From the NCBI GenBank assembly GCA_031285685.1, contig JAITVS010000042.1:1-61970 (forward strand): DNA of 61,970 nt. The letters run 5' to 3'. This DNA comes from Tannerella sp. (lineage in GTDB: Bacteria > Bacteroidota > Bacteroidia > Bacteroidales > Tannerellaceae). Made by a program: the position numbers and the translations under genes. The stretch's first letter is position 1. The number at the start of each line of letters is the position of its first letter. Shown here piece after piece: positions 47,221 to 55,774 of this stretch. Under the pieces are notes generated by a model that saw only the letters and a program-made list of their open reading frames with translations, was not told the DNA's origin and made no database searches.

Positions 47221-47430
47221 ATGGCAATAAAAGACTATCATAAATATTTTTCCATCGCACAATTTGTTTGTGCGGTAATCCTGTTTTTATGTACCGTAGC
47301 AGGTTTTGCCTGGAATGTAAAGAATATAATCGTTGTTCCGGATGGAGCTGTGATATTGCTGATCGGATTATTTGTTGTTTACCTGTGCTACCTTCTGGTG
47401 AGGGAGGCATATAAAGAGTTGAAAAAATGA
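47221..47430 (+). CDS. Small two-helix membrane protein, possible holin
   Basis: The 69-residue protein has two hydrophobic segments (about 11-31 and 41-60) joined by a short loop (KNIIVVPDGA), and a charged tail EAYKELKK. This is the shape of a class II holin, but it is the first gene of the unit, and no endolysin accompanies it, so a lysis role is only a guess. It overlaps the next small gene by ATGA. Confidence 0.6.
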   Translation: MAIKDYHKYFSIAQFVCAVILFLCTVAGFAWNVKNIIVVPDGAVILLIGLFVVYLCYLLVREAYKELKK

Positions 47431-47570
47431 ACGTTGACTTTGAGACATTGCAGGAAGAGATTGCCGCATTTGAAGAAATGAGCGAAGCGGAAGTAATGGA
47501 CTTCTACCAAGTGGATTATAAGGAGGAGGCGCGCCGGTTTATAGAAGACTGGTGGAGTATGATAAGCTGA
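47427..47570 (+). CDS. Small acidic hypothetical protein
   Basis: A 47-residue protein (MNVDFETLQEEIAAFEEMSE onward, ending DWWSMIS) whose start overlaps the preceding stop in ATGA. It is acidic and probably helical, with no recognised family. The coupled start supports it being a real gene. Confidence 0.6.
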   Translation: MNVDFETLQEEIAAFEEMSEAEVMDFYQVDYKEEARRFIEDWWSMIS

Positions 47571-47589
47571 TAATATTAATTTAAAATAG

Positions 47590-47787
47590 ATGATCATGGA
47601 AAGAGACGAAAGAAAGCAGCAATTGTTGCAAATGAGTAAAGACGATCTGGTAAATGAAGTCTTAAGACTCGGGAATGAAGTGAATGTATTAAAAATTACC
47701 AAAGGGTATGACGAGCGGGATAAAAACAGAATGAAGGATATTCTTACTTCAGTCAGAATAATACTTGAAGCATATAACAGACAATAA
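47590..47787 (+). CDS. Small coiled-coil hypothetical protein
   Basis: The 65-residue, mostly helical protein contains a leucine heptad pattern (LVNEVLRLGNEVNVLKI). It lies 19 bases after the 47-residue gene and 20 before a 205-residue gene. No family is recognised; small regulators of this type are common in phage early operons. Confidence 0.6.
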   Translation: MIMERDERKQQLLQMSKDDLVNEVLRLGNEVNVLKITKGYDERDKNRMKDILTSVRIILEAYNRQ

Positions 47788-47807
47788 TTTTTGAAAGGAG
47801 GTAGATT

Positions 47808-48425
47808 ATGATTGATACAATGTATATCGGTAGCGGAGATATTTATGCTTTGTTAAGCGGAAAGCATACGAAAGGACATCAGGCTCTTATGCGACGGTTT
47901 GTGAGCGGAATAAAGCCTTATTACAATGCTTTGCTGAGTCCCATTGACGCATTGAGAACAGGGGTTATCCTGAAAGAGCGATACCTGCTTGATCTGCCGG
48001 ATAACAGTATTATAAAATATCCTGTTTGCTCAAGCGAAATGGATGTATTCAAGTGTACGATTGATCATGTATCCATAGAACGAGACGTGATGGTTGATTT
48101 TGAAAAAGTGAAGACGATAAACTTATCTGATTATATGGATTTTATGCGGATTAAGAAGAATAAGAAGCAACTTTTGGGCTATATCTGTAAAAAGTACAGG
48201 AATTATTATAACCAGGTGCAGGAACAGCTTTACTGTACGGAACTGGATAGCTGCAATCTGGTGTTTCTTTCCGTCACATCATACGACGATGAAATAAATG
48301 AAAAAAGAAATATTCAACCGGATGATTTTTTTAAGGTAAGGATATACAGGGACGAGGATGTCATATCCATGATCAAAGAGAGAGGAAAAGTCTTCCAACA
48401 AATAAAAGATTACTACAATGAATGA
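47808..48425 (+). CDS. Hypothetical phage protein, 205 residues
   Basis: A GAAAGGAGG ribosome binding site precedes the ATG. The protein is soluble. Its sequence FKCTIDHVSIERDVMVDFEK and then VKTI loosely recalls the D...(D/E)xK pattern of YqaJ-type exonucleases, and GSGDIYALLSGKHTKGHQAL resembles their N-terminus, but the match is weak and no recombinase partner is present. It overlaps the next gene by 8 bases. The function is unknown. Confidence 0.65.
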   Translation: MIDTMYIGSGDIYALLSGKHTKGHQALMRRFVSGIKPYYNALLSPIDALRTGVILKERYLLDLPDNSIIKYPVCSSEMDVFKCTIDHVSIERDVMVDFEKVKTINLSDYMDFMRIKKNKKQLLGYICKKYRNYYNQVQEQLYCTELDSCNLVFLSVTSYDDEINEKRNIQPDDFFKVRIYRDEDVISMIKERGKVFQQIKDYYNE

Positions 48426-48867
48426 GATAGACATGTTGTTTGAAGAGAAAAGGGTTAAGACCCTGGAACTTCAGAAGGAAAAAGATAAAATAGAACAGGA
48501 AATAAAGGATCTGACAATGCCTTTGTTAACAGATAGAAAGATGATCTCTGTTGTTTATGAGTGGTTTAAGGATATTCTTTCGGAGCGTGACTGTCCGCCG
48601 GATCCGGCCAGCCCTTATCAGAGAAGAAAGTTCTTATTCATTATCCTGATGCTTTATAATCCGGTTTTTTTTACCGGAGAAAAGATGTTGTCCGGATTGC
48701 GGAGAGACATTGCCCGGTGTTTAAACATAAAAGAGGAATCCGTCATATCAGCCAATTGTTCTAACGTGTATTTTTTGTATAAACATTATAAGGATTTCAG
48801 AGGCGATATCGAAAGCATTTATTCAAAAATACTGGACCGGCTGAAAGGGTGTGATGAGCATTCTTAA
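48418..48867 (+). CDS. Hypothetical phage protein with N-terminal coiled coil
   Basis: This 149-residue protein begins with a charged helix (EEKRVKTLELQKEKDKIEQE), followed by a compact helical region (RRKFLFIILMLYNPVFF; GLRRDIARCLNIKEESVI). The second half resembles a helix-turn-helix, but I cannot assign a family. It overlaps the preceding gene by 8 bases and is followed by a 560-base stretch with small or broken frames. Confidence 0.6.
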   Translation: MNEIDMLFEEKRVKTLELQKEKDKIEQEIKDLTMPLLTDRKMISVVYEWFKDILSERDCPPDPASPYQRRKFLFIILMLYNPVFFTGEKMLSGLRRDIARCLNIKEESVISANCSNVYFLYKHYKDFRGDIESIYSKILDRLKGCDEHS

Positions 48868-48905
48868 AATGGATCTTTTGTGTTGTGTATATTGTTGATA
48901 ATTAG

Positions 48906-49058
48906 ATGTTAGATATTCTTTTGTGTTTTGCCGGACAGATTGTGCTGATAGCTCTTTGTAACAATGAATTTGTTGTTATTTTAAACCGGCAAAAAAAAGA
49001 ATTTATTCTCCGGATTAGCCTTAATTTTGATCCGGATTACAAAACGAAAATAAAATAA
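48906..49058 (+). CDS. Possible small protein of 50 residues
   Basis: An open frame, MLDILLCFAGQIVLIALCNN followed by EFVVILNRQKKEFILRISLN, has a hydrophobic N-terminal half and a basic C-terminal half. It lies in an otherwise empty stretch between phage genes and has no recognised relatives. It could be a real small protein or a chance frame. Confidence 0.35.
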   Translation: MLDILLCFAGQIVLIALCNNEFVVILNRQKKEFILRISLNFDPDYKTKIK

Positions 49059-49074
49059 ACAGATAAAGAAAAAA

Positions 49075-49311
49075 ATGACAATCAAGGAATACATATTTAG
49101 GGAGTTTGAAATTTTCGGTATAAAAAAACTGGAAATGCTTATCTGATTATGTATGAATTCGGGAGTCCGTGATGATGATCAGATTAATGTACATTATGAG
49201 GTGAACTCCGGAATGACTGATTTTATTTCAATGCATTTTATATGCAATATGTATCAGTGAAAAATAGATTCTGCAGGTAATATAAATTTCTATGAACCGG
49301 AAGTGTTGTAA
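49075..49311 (+). pseudogene. Decayed phage connector-like gene with two in-frame TGA codons
   Basis: A single 79-codon frame from ATG 49075 to TAA 49309-49311 is interrupted by TGA at 49144-49146 and 49258-49260. The segments MTIKEYIFREFEIFGIKKLE, SGVRDDDQINVHYEVNSG and KIDSAGNINFYEPEVL read as protein. The first two resemble small Bacteroidales phage proteins (DUF6706-like) found just before tail genes. Other genes here end in TGA, so TGA is a working stop and decay is the simplest view; readthrough is the alternative. The 49312-49427 stretch holds no further gene. Confidence 0.55.
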
Positions 49312-49427
49312 AAACCGGTGTTTGTAACAACTCCGTTCATTCCCTGATACAGATAAAGTTTGAGTTTCGGATACCGATAGGTAATTAAAAGCAACTTTAG
49401 AATTAAAAAACTTAAAAAAATTATTGT

Positions 49428-49823
49428 ATGATGGTAACAGGAGACATAGAGAGTATTCTCTTTGGAGACTTAAGTACTTTCGGTATCACTGTCTATAAAA
49501 ACGGAACAATGCCGGAAGGTAAGGTAACGGAAGAAAGGATCGTTATAATTCCGGAAAGTCTGAAAGATGACGTTTATTGGAAAAAATGTAATGTTGAAGT
49601 AAGAATTTGTGTTCCGGATATTCAGTCCGGGGATATTCTTGTGGCGGATAAAGAACGCCTGGGGGTATTGGAGCGACAGGCCGGTACGATGGAGTCTGTT
49701 TCTTCTTACAATGATTCGACTTACCTGTATTCGGTATCCGAAATCAGCCAGGAGAAAGACGCTGAACTTGAGTGTCATTATGTGAGTGTAAAATTATTAT
49801 TTGAAATTTTAAATGTTAAGTAA
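49428..49823 (+). CDS. Probable tail terminator/completion protein
   Basis: This 131-residue protein (MMVTGDIESILFGDLSTFGI at the start) lies directly upstream of the tail tube gene, the usual place of the tail terminator in siphophages. Size and mixed alpha/beta composition fit the family, as does the segment PEGKVTEERIVIIPESLKDD, but assignment rests mainly on position. Its end overlaps or abuts the next gene's start. Confidence 0.6.
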   Translation: MMVTGDIESILFGDLSTFGITVYKNGTMPEGKVTEERIVIIPESLKDDVYWKKCNVEVRICVPDIQSGDILVADKERLGVLERQAGTMESVSSYNDSTYLYSVSEISQEKDAELECHYVSVKLLFEILNVK

Positions 49824-49824
49824 C

Positions 49825-50364
49825 ATGACTAAATCATTTATTGGAATTAAGAGATTATGGTATGCGCCTTCTATCGCATCTATCGCTTCAGCTGCCAGCG
49901 GATTGACAAGTGCAGAAGTGTTAGCTTTGATCGCTAATGCAAGTACAAAAGAAATTAAAAATATACATCAGGATACCTGGGGATATGAGGAATCGGATCC
50001 TACGGTAACAGAGTATATCAATCAGTTGACCGGTAAGCCTTATTATCGCGATGCCGAACAGCAGGGTGTTCCTACCATCAGCTTTACGCTTGGTGAATAC
50101 GAATATGAAGATAAGGCTGCTTTGCAGGGTGGTAAAGCGACTGCCGGTTCATGGGAACGTTCCGATAGTCCGGAAATTATCGAAAAATGTATTATTGCAG
50201 AAGCAAAGACGGGTGAAGTAATTGTTTTTCCTCGCGCATCGGTTTTGGGTAAAGGCAATTATGTTGAAAAAAATATCGGTCTTGGCGTAACGGCTGTTCC
50301 GGTTGATACCGGCGTGAGTGGCCTGGCTTCTGAAAAATGGTTCAGAGGTGTGGTAATACCATAA
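49825..50364 (+). CDS. Major tail tube protein
   Basis: I use the ATG at 49825 (MTKSFIGIKRLWYAPSIASI), just after the preceding stop; an ATG at 49813 would overlap it. The roughly 179-residue protein has the layout of Bacteroidales siphophage tail tube proteins, including YINQLTGKPYYRDAEQQGVP and ISFTLGEYEYEDKAALQGGK. It would polymerise into a non-contractile tube. A strong hairpin terminator follows immediately (50400-50426), as expected for a highly expressed structural gene. Confidence 0.8.
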   Translation: MTKSFIGIKRLWYAPSIASIASAASGLTSAEVLALIANASTKEIKNIHQDTWGYEESDPTVTEYINQLTGKPYYRDAEQQGVPTISFTLGEYEYEDKAALQGGKATAGSWERSDSPEIIEKCIIAEAKTGEVIVFPRASVLGKGNYVEKNIGLGVTAVPVDTGVSGLASEKWFRGVVIP

Positions 50365-50399
50365 GGTTCGTATTTTATAAATAGTTATTTTTAATAGTT

Positions 50400-50426
50400 A
50401 AAGGGGTAAGATCTCCTTACCCCTTT
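50400..50426 (+). terminator. Terminator after the tail tube gene
   Basis: Perfect 11-bp arms, AAAGGGGTAAG (50400-50410) with CTTACCCCTTT (50416-50426), and a 5-base loop, followed by ATTTTAAAA. It would make tube transcripts more abundant than those of the downstream genes. Confidence 0.85.
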
Positions 50427-50443
50427 ATTTTAAAATAAAATCT

Positions 50444-50836
50444 ATGAATAAAGCAGCAAAATTAGTATCGAGTTCCGTTATCGGTATAGATATAAGGGTA
50501 TTTACGGTAAACAGTAAACAATATACGGTTCAGCCTCCTACGATATATAAAATATCGGCCGCTATTTCATGCCTGTGTAATGCTGATCTGGATGATAAAC
50601 CGACGGTGAAGGAGATTCTTTATTCGTTGAAAGATTCTTCGGATTCGTGTGCAAAAGCGTTGTCCTGGTTTATCAACGGAGATGAAAGTCTGTATGATGA
50701 ACTGAAACATGGAACATTGGAGGAAGTTGTCGACGGACTGGAAGCCGCCATATCACTGATCCCTGCACAGGTTTTTCTGAAAGCTGTCAACTTAGCTAGG
50801 AACGTAGCGAGTCTGGCAGCAAAACCGAAGTTATAG
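50444..50836 (+). CDS. Tail assembly chaperone, short (G-like) product
   Basis: The 130-residue protein is mostly helical and lies between the tail tube and tape measure genes, where tailed phages encode the G/GT chaperones. It ends AAKPKL at a TAG (50834-50836). The -1 frame is open from 50800 past this stop to a TAG at 51034-51036, as for a -1 programmed frameshift. Its partner is the tape measure protein. The name is positional; sequence families of this chaperone diverge widely. Confidence 0.75.
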   Translation: MNKAAKLVSSSVIGIDIRVFTVNSKQYTVQPPTIYKISAAISCLCNADLDDKPTVKEILYSLKDSSDSCAKALSWFINGDESLYDELKHGTLEEVVDGLEAAISLIPAQVFLKAVNLARNVASLAAKPKL

Positions 50837-51036
50837 GGAATGATACATTATTCGGACAAATAGCAACGTTCATCGAAAATCTGCATTTGTCCTATGACGA
50901 AGTTGTTTACAAGATACCTTACCGGAATCTGTTGATGATGCAAAAAGATAAGCTTCGCGCTGTATACGGCGAAGTATTGAAAGAAGTTACACCACAGGAA
51001 ATGTTAGGAACCAGGTACAGCGAGAAATTTAAATAG
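50821..51036 (+). CDS. Tail assembly chaperone T-region, probably reached by -1 frameshift
   Basis: In the -1 frame relative to the upstream gene, codons from 50821 give KTEVIGNDTLFGQIATFIEN and continue for 71 codons without a credible own start near the beginning. Slipping at the AAAA run (50821-50824; codons GCA AAA C) would make a 197-residue fusion. The heptamer is not the canonical X XXY YYZ, so slippage on the single Lys codon is inferred. The GT-like product would recruit tube subunits to the tape measure. Confidence 0.65.
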   Translation, partial: KTEVIGNDTLFGQIATFIENLHLSYDEVVYKIPYRNLLMMQKDKLRAVYGEVLKEVTPQEMLGTRYSEKFK

Positions 51037-51198
51037 GTGTTCTGAACACATATCTGAAACGAAATATCAGATATTCATTTATTACGGATTTGATGAAAAT
51101 TTTATATAGGATTGATGATCACAGTCTTATAAGAGGAGTTGTTGTCTCTGTAAAAATGAACCTGGAAATTTATTATTAATACTAATTACAATTATTAT

Positions 51199-53718
51199 AT
51201 GGCAACATTAAATTTAAATGAAAAATCCGATTATGAGGAATTTGTGGGGCTTTGTGAAGAAATTAAAAAGCTGAGGGAGCAGTTGAGTAAATATGATCCG
51301 TCTTTTCAAAAGCAATTAGAAGCACAGGAGAAAATTAAAAATGAAATGCTTGATCTTGCTCTTACGACGGAGCAAGATCGGATTAACATAATGGACGAAG
51401 GGTCTAAAAAGCGTCTTGAGCAGATAGATCATAACTTCAACAAAGAGATTGCAGCCCTGGAAAAGAAGATTTCCGAATGGAAAAGTGTACAAGGAGGAGT
51501 GTTAACTGTTGATCAAACAAAAAAATACGATGATGCTTACCTGGAAATATTCAATAAACGGATAAAAGAAGAAGCTGCTAGTAATAAAACTGAAGAGGAT
51601 GCTGCTAATGCAAAAAAGAAGGTAAATGACTTTTTGACTGATATTCTGGCAGATACTTCTAAGACGACAAAGAAACGTGTTGGTGAGGTTATTTCTGACA
51701 TCAAACAATTGTTAGACTATATTAAGGGAGTCGATGGTGTAAAAATACCAGCCGGAGTTACGGAAGATGGGATCAAAAAATTAAAAGAAAATCCTAAAGA
51801 GCTTGTTGCAATCTATGATGCTCTGATTAAAAAGCAACAGGATTTTGATAGTCGTAATAATTATCCGTTTTCCGGACTTATAAATGGTTTTAAACGTTTA
51901 AGGGATGTTTCTAAATTATATGAAGAAGCAATTAGTCAGGCAGATGGAGAGCAGAAAAAATTTCTTGAGAACAAAGCTCAGGAGGCAAAGTTTCAGGGAT
52001 TAAAATCTATCTATGAAGGGGCGGAGGCTGCATTAAAAAGTGTAAATGAACTTATCACTCAAATTGAGCTGCTTGCCAATGCTACAGGTAGTAGTGAAAT
52101 GAAAGAATTTGCTACAGAAATGAAAAAAACGACAGGTATGATAAGTGATGTCGTTGCAGGGGCAAAAGCGGGAAGTGCAGGAGGACCTATTGGAGCCTTA
52201 ATTGGAGGTGCAGTTGGCTTGGCTACTAATATCTATAAAGATGTATTGAGTGATGTTGCAGCAAAAAAAGAGTTGGAAAAATCTATACTTGCTTTCCAGA
52301 TAAAATATAACTCTTTATTGTTAGAAAGAAATTATCTTGAAAAAGAGTTCTCTTCATATTTCGGGACCCGTAAAATTGAACAAATGGCCGGTGCATATAA
52401 GAGTGCACAAGAATCGCTTGGGAAATATAGTGAAGCATTGAATAGATCTCTCACTGGAGACACAGAGGATAACGGACATCTTGAAAAAGATTTTTTGAAT
52501 CCACTTAATATTGTCACCAAGAGTATGGATAAACTTGTTGATAAGATATTTCCAGCATGGGTAGGCGAATTTGGAGACGGTGTAGCCAAGTTTATTTCAA
52601 AAGCAGCCCCTCTTCTCGGATGGCTTGGAATCGGAGGTAAGCGCTCAAACAAAGGGGATGTTCTTCAGGATGCTATGAATCGCGGAATGAATGAACTTCA
52701 GGGTATGCTTATTAAAGTTAAAGATCGTAAGTGGTATAAATTAGGATCGAGAGATACCTATACAACATTGTTTGATATGGCTCCTCAGCTTTGGGGTAAT
52801 GATATAAACGGAGAGTTTGATACTGCTGCAGCTCAGGCTTTTCTTGATACGAACAAGAAAATAACGGATGAACAAAGGTTGCAGATAGGGCAGATTATAG
52901 AGTACAAGGATCAATATGATAAAGCAATGGGTGAAATAGATACTCATCTAAGTAATACATATAGTTCTATAGCATCGTCATTGGCGGGTGGAATATTTGA
53001 TGCGGTGAGGAATGGGGCAGATGCATGGGGAATTTTTGAAAAGACGGGATTGAGTGTTATTGATAGTCTGGGCAAAGAATTACTTCAGGAGATAATAATG
53101 GGTGAGTATCTCGAACAATTCCGGCCTCAAATGCGCGATGCTTTTAAACTTGGCGATCCAAAGGCAATACAAGAAGAATTGATGTCTGTAACGACTGATC
53201 TTTTTAATGGGTTACCGATGATGATTGATATTTGGTCTGATGCAGCAAGAATGTGGGATCAGCGTGCGTCAGATATGGGGTGGGATATGAGCAAGTTAGT
53301 GAGTGAAGCAGAATCCCCCTCGGCTTCTGATAATACCCTGAAGGGCGCTTATGCGAAGGCTTCGCAGGAAAGTATTGATTTGCTGGCCGGACAGACAGGC
53401 GCTGCCCGCGTTGCACTTGAAGATATCAGGCGTATGATGGCGGAGGACTCTTCACCTGATAAGAATGAGTATTATATGTCTTTTCAACATGGACTGAACT
53501 CCATCATAGAGATTCAACGCAGCGGATGGAACGAAGTGGCCGTGATCCGGGAGTTAAGCCGGCAGGTTGTTAATAATACTGAAGCAATTACTCAGATATC
53601 CCAGAGTATAGCGAATAGCAACAATGATATTGCTACAGGGGTTAATAATACGGCAAAAGATCTGAATATCATTGTGAATAGTGGTGTGAAACTTAAAGGT
53701 ACGGGATTAGGATCATGA
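51199..53718 (+). CDS. Tape measure protein
   Basis: The 839-residue protein is charged and highly helical with long coiled coils in the first 300 residues (EEIKKLREQLSKYDPSFQKQ), then a hydrophobic stretch near 320-350 (AGSAGGPIGALIGGAVGLAT), helical C-terminal parts and a Trp/Asp-rich region. These features and its position after the chaperone genes identify a tape measure protein, which sets tail length. If about 0.15 nm per residue applies, the tail would be roughly 125 nm. Its stop overlaps the next start by four bases (ATGA). Confidence 0.88.
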   Translation: MATLNLNEKSDYEEFVGLCEEIKKLREQLSKYDPSFQKQLEAQEKIKNEMLDLALTTEQDRINIMDEGSKKRLEQIDHNFNKEIAALEKKISEWKSVQGGVLTVDQTKKYDDAYLEIFNKRIKEEAASNKTEEDAANAKKKVNDFLTDILADTSKTTKKRVGEVISDIKQLLDYIKGVDGVKIPAGVTEDGIKKLKENPKELVAIYDALIKKQQDFDSRNNYPFSGLINGFKRLRDVSKLYEEAISQADGEQKKFLENKAQEAKFQGLKSIYEGAEAALKSVNELITQIELLANATGSSEMKEFATEMKKTTGMISDVVAGAKAGSAGGPIGALIGGAVGLATNIYKDVLSDVAAKKELEKSILAFQIKYNSLLLERNYLEKEFSSYFGTRKIEQMAGAYKSAQESLGKYSEALNRSLTGDTEDNGHLEKDFLNPLNIVTKSMDKLVDKIFPAWVGEFGDGVAKFISKAAPLLGWLGIGGKRSNKGDVLQDAMNRGMNELQGMLIKVKDRKWYKLGSRDTYTTLFDMAPQLWGNDINGEFDTAAAQAFLDTNKKITDEQRLQIGQIIEYKDQYDKAMGEIDTHLSNTYSSIASSLAGGIFDAVRNGADAWGIFEKTGLSVIDSLGKELLQEIIMGEYLEQFRPQMRDAFKLGDPKAIQEELMSVTTDLFNGLPMMIDIWSDAARMWDQRASDMGWDMSKLVSEAESPSASDNTLKGAYAKASQESIDLLAGQTGAARVALEDIRRMMAEDSSPDKNEYYMSFQHGLNSIIEIQRSGWNEVAVIRELSRQVVNNTEAITQISQSIANSNNDIATGVNNTAKDLNIIVNSGVKLKGTGLGS

Positions 53719-54638
53719 AAATAGATGGAAAGAATATTTTAAGTACATGGGGATTCGTTTTACAGGAAGGTTCGTATAATAGCCTTTTCAAGTATCCGGA
53801 CCGGAAAGCAGTAAGTTATGCGGATTATGCTGAGCGCGATGGTATTATTTCGGACTTACGAAAGTTTGAAACGGAGTCAAGAAAAATTACACTTAATTTC
53901 TTGTCTAAAAATAACTCGACTGCCGAATTTCGGGATCAATACCAGAATTTCTTTATGGCAATGATTGCGCCCGGTTATCGGATCGTGGATATGGAGAACG
54001 GGTTGATTTATAAACTGAGGTATGACCAGACGCAAACTATCAGGCCCTTCCATTTGTTTAATTCGGGACCGGATGCAGCCTTGTTTTCTGTTTGCTTTTT
54101 AGAAGACGAGCCGGCTATTGATGAAAACGTAATAACGCCAACCGGTTTGTTGCCGCTAACAGGATGGTATGAAGTGGATGGTGTTGATTTTGCTAATTTC
54201 GGAGTCCATCCGAATGGTGAGATTGGAGAGGTATTAAAATATCCTGAATTAAAAACACCTTTTACGGATAGCAGAACCTATAGTCTTGAAACAATGAGAC
54301 TGAAACATAAAGAGATTGTAATCCCTTTATGGATGAGGGCAGAAACGGAAGCAGAATTTGTCCGGAATTACCAGGCATTTTACAATGCTTTCGCAAAGGC
54401 CGGTAAAAGACTGCTTTATATAAAGGAGATAGACACAACCACATATGCATATTATATGGGATGTACATCTTTTACTACGCACTGGAACGATAAACCGGGA
54501 GCATTTTTCAATATAAAGCTCTGCATTCCGGTTGTAACATGGCTAAGCGGTATGACTTCAGTCTATGCCGTTTTAAAGGATTCCGTCCTCGGCCTTTTGG
54601 CAGACGAACAAGGGAAAATATTAATATTAAACAAATAA
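53715..54638 (+). CDS. Distal tail (Dit-like) protein
   Basis: This 307-residue protein follows the tape measure gene with a four-base overlap. The N-terminal sequence MKIDGKNILSTWGFVLQEGS and the later internal repeat around ETMRLKHKEIVIPLWMRAET resemble two-domain distal tail proteins. The product would form the ring joining tube and tip in siphophage tails. Function is inferred mainly from order and fold-like features. Confidence 0.75.
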   Translation: MKIDGKNILSTWGFVLQEGSYNSLFKYPDRKAVSYADYAERDGIISDLRKFETESRKITLNFLSKNNSTAEFRDQYQNFFMAMIAPGYRIVDMENGLIYKLRYDQTQTIRPFHLFNSGPDAALFSVCFLEDEPAIDENVITPTGLLPLTGWYEVDGVDFANFGVHPNGEIGEVLKYPELKTPFTDSRTYSLETMRLKHKEIVIPLWMRAETEAEFVRNYQAFYNAFAKAGKRLLYIKEIDTTTYAYYMGCTSFTTHWNDKPGAFFNIKLCIPVVTWLSGMTSVYAVLKDSVLGLLADEQGKILILNK

Positions 54639-54657
54639 AAAGTTAAAATAAAAAATT

Positions 54658-55773
54658 ATGGCACAAGAATTTGACATACAACCGGTAAACCTATTACCAC
54701 AGGCATCAGACTCTGATGTAAACAAGGGTGAAGTTATCATTGTTTCCGGCGGAAACGCAAAGCGAGCTTCATCGATTAAGATGAAGGGCGAAAAAGGGGA
54801 TAAGGGTGATCAAGGGATACAGGGAATTCAAGGTATACAGGGAAATTCCGGTCCTCAGGGAACGAAGGGTGACAAAGGTGAAAAAGGAGACACCGGTCCG
54901 GCCGGACCACAAGGGCCTAAGGGGGAAAAAGGAGATACCGGGTCGGTTGGACCGCAAGGAGCTAAGGGTGACAAGGGTGATACGGGAAAGGGGTTTGATA
55001 TCCTTGGTTATTACGAAACACTCGCACAATTAAAAACCGCCGTTCCTAATCCAACTTCAGGTGATGCTTATGGTGTAGGTACCTCTGAACCATACGACAT
55101 CTATGTATTTGATGGGGTTTCAAATGACTGGATAAACAATGGGCCTATACAGGGTCCGCAAGGTATTCAGGGACCTGTTGGTCCGCAGGGAAATGTCGGA
55201 AAATCTGCCTATCAGGAATGGCTTGATCAGGGCTATTCAGGCACAGAGTTGGATTTTGTCGCTTCGTTAAAGGGTGAAACCGGAAGCAGAGGGTTAGACG
55301 GAAATAGCGGAGAGAATGGAGATTCTGCCTATCAGATATGGCTAAACAAAGGACATTCCGGAACAGAACAAGATTTTCTAGGCTCTCTTATAGGGCCGGC
55401 CGGAAAAGACGGTCAAAACGGAATGCTGGGCACTACTACTTATAACGATGTATCCGACAAACCGTCTGTAAACGGTGTTGAATTAGTCGGTAATAAGACA
55501 ACACAAGAGTTGAAATTGTCAACAAAACATAAATATGTAACACTTCTCCCCACAGGTTGGATTCAGAATGGAACAAAGTGGTATGTAAATATAGATGACG
55601 CGGAAATATCTTCGACAAATACTGTGTGGGCGGCCCCGGCAAATGAATCAGAGGATATATTCCTAAATGCTCAAGTTTATTCATATGGAATAACAGAGAT
55701 AGGGAAGTTTACTATTTATGCGAGAAATAAACCGGAAGGAAATATTTTATTAAACTATTCAATATTACAATAA
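54658..55773 (+). CDS. Collagen-like tail fibre protein
   Basis: The 371-residue protein has Gly-X-Y collagen-like repeats at residues 44-111 and 165-182 (for example GEKGDKGDQGIQGIQGIQG). Two copies of a collagen-associated linker follow, SAYQEWLDQGYSGTELDF (183-200) and SAYQIWLNKGHSGTEQDF (223-240). The rest is a beta-rich C-terminal domain. Such repeats form trimeric stalks in tail fibres. It lies between the distal tail protein and a LamG protein. Confidence 0.85.
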   Translation: MAQEFDIQPVNLLPQASDSDVNKGEVIIVSGGNAKRASSIKMKGEKGDKGDQGIQGIQGIQGNSGPQGTKGDKGEKGDTGPAGPQGPKGEKGDTGSVGPQGAKGDKGDTGKGFDILGYYETLAQLKTAVPNPTSGDAYGVGTSEPYDIYVFDGVSNDWINNGPIQGPQGIQGPVGPQGNVGKSAYQEWLDQGYSGTELDFVASLKGETGSRGLDGNSGENGDSAYQIWLNKGHSGTEQDFLGSLIGPAGKDGQNGMLGTTTYNDVSDKPSVNGVELVGNKTTQELKLSTKHKYVTLLPTGWIQNGTKWYVNIDDAEISSTNTVWAAPANESEDIFLNAQVYSYGITEIGKFTIYARNKPEGNILLNYSILQ

Positions 55774-55774
55774 C

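Noticed and set aside
49075..49311. TGA read as tryptophan throughout the phage element
   Set aside because: Several neighbouring genes (stops at 47428, 47568, 48423 and 53716) end at TGA, so a general recoding would fuse or extend them.
51093..51179. 28-codon frame between the chaperone and tape measure genes
   Set aside because: There is no ribosome binding site and no recognisable protein features; it may be a remnant but cannot be supported.
54780..55210. Repetitive DNA that could suggest a repeat array or CRISPR
   Set aside because: The repeats follow a Gly-X-Y codon pattern inside the collagen-like fibre gene and have no spacers.
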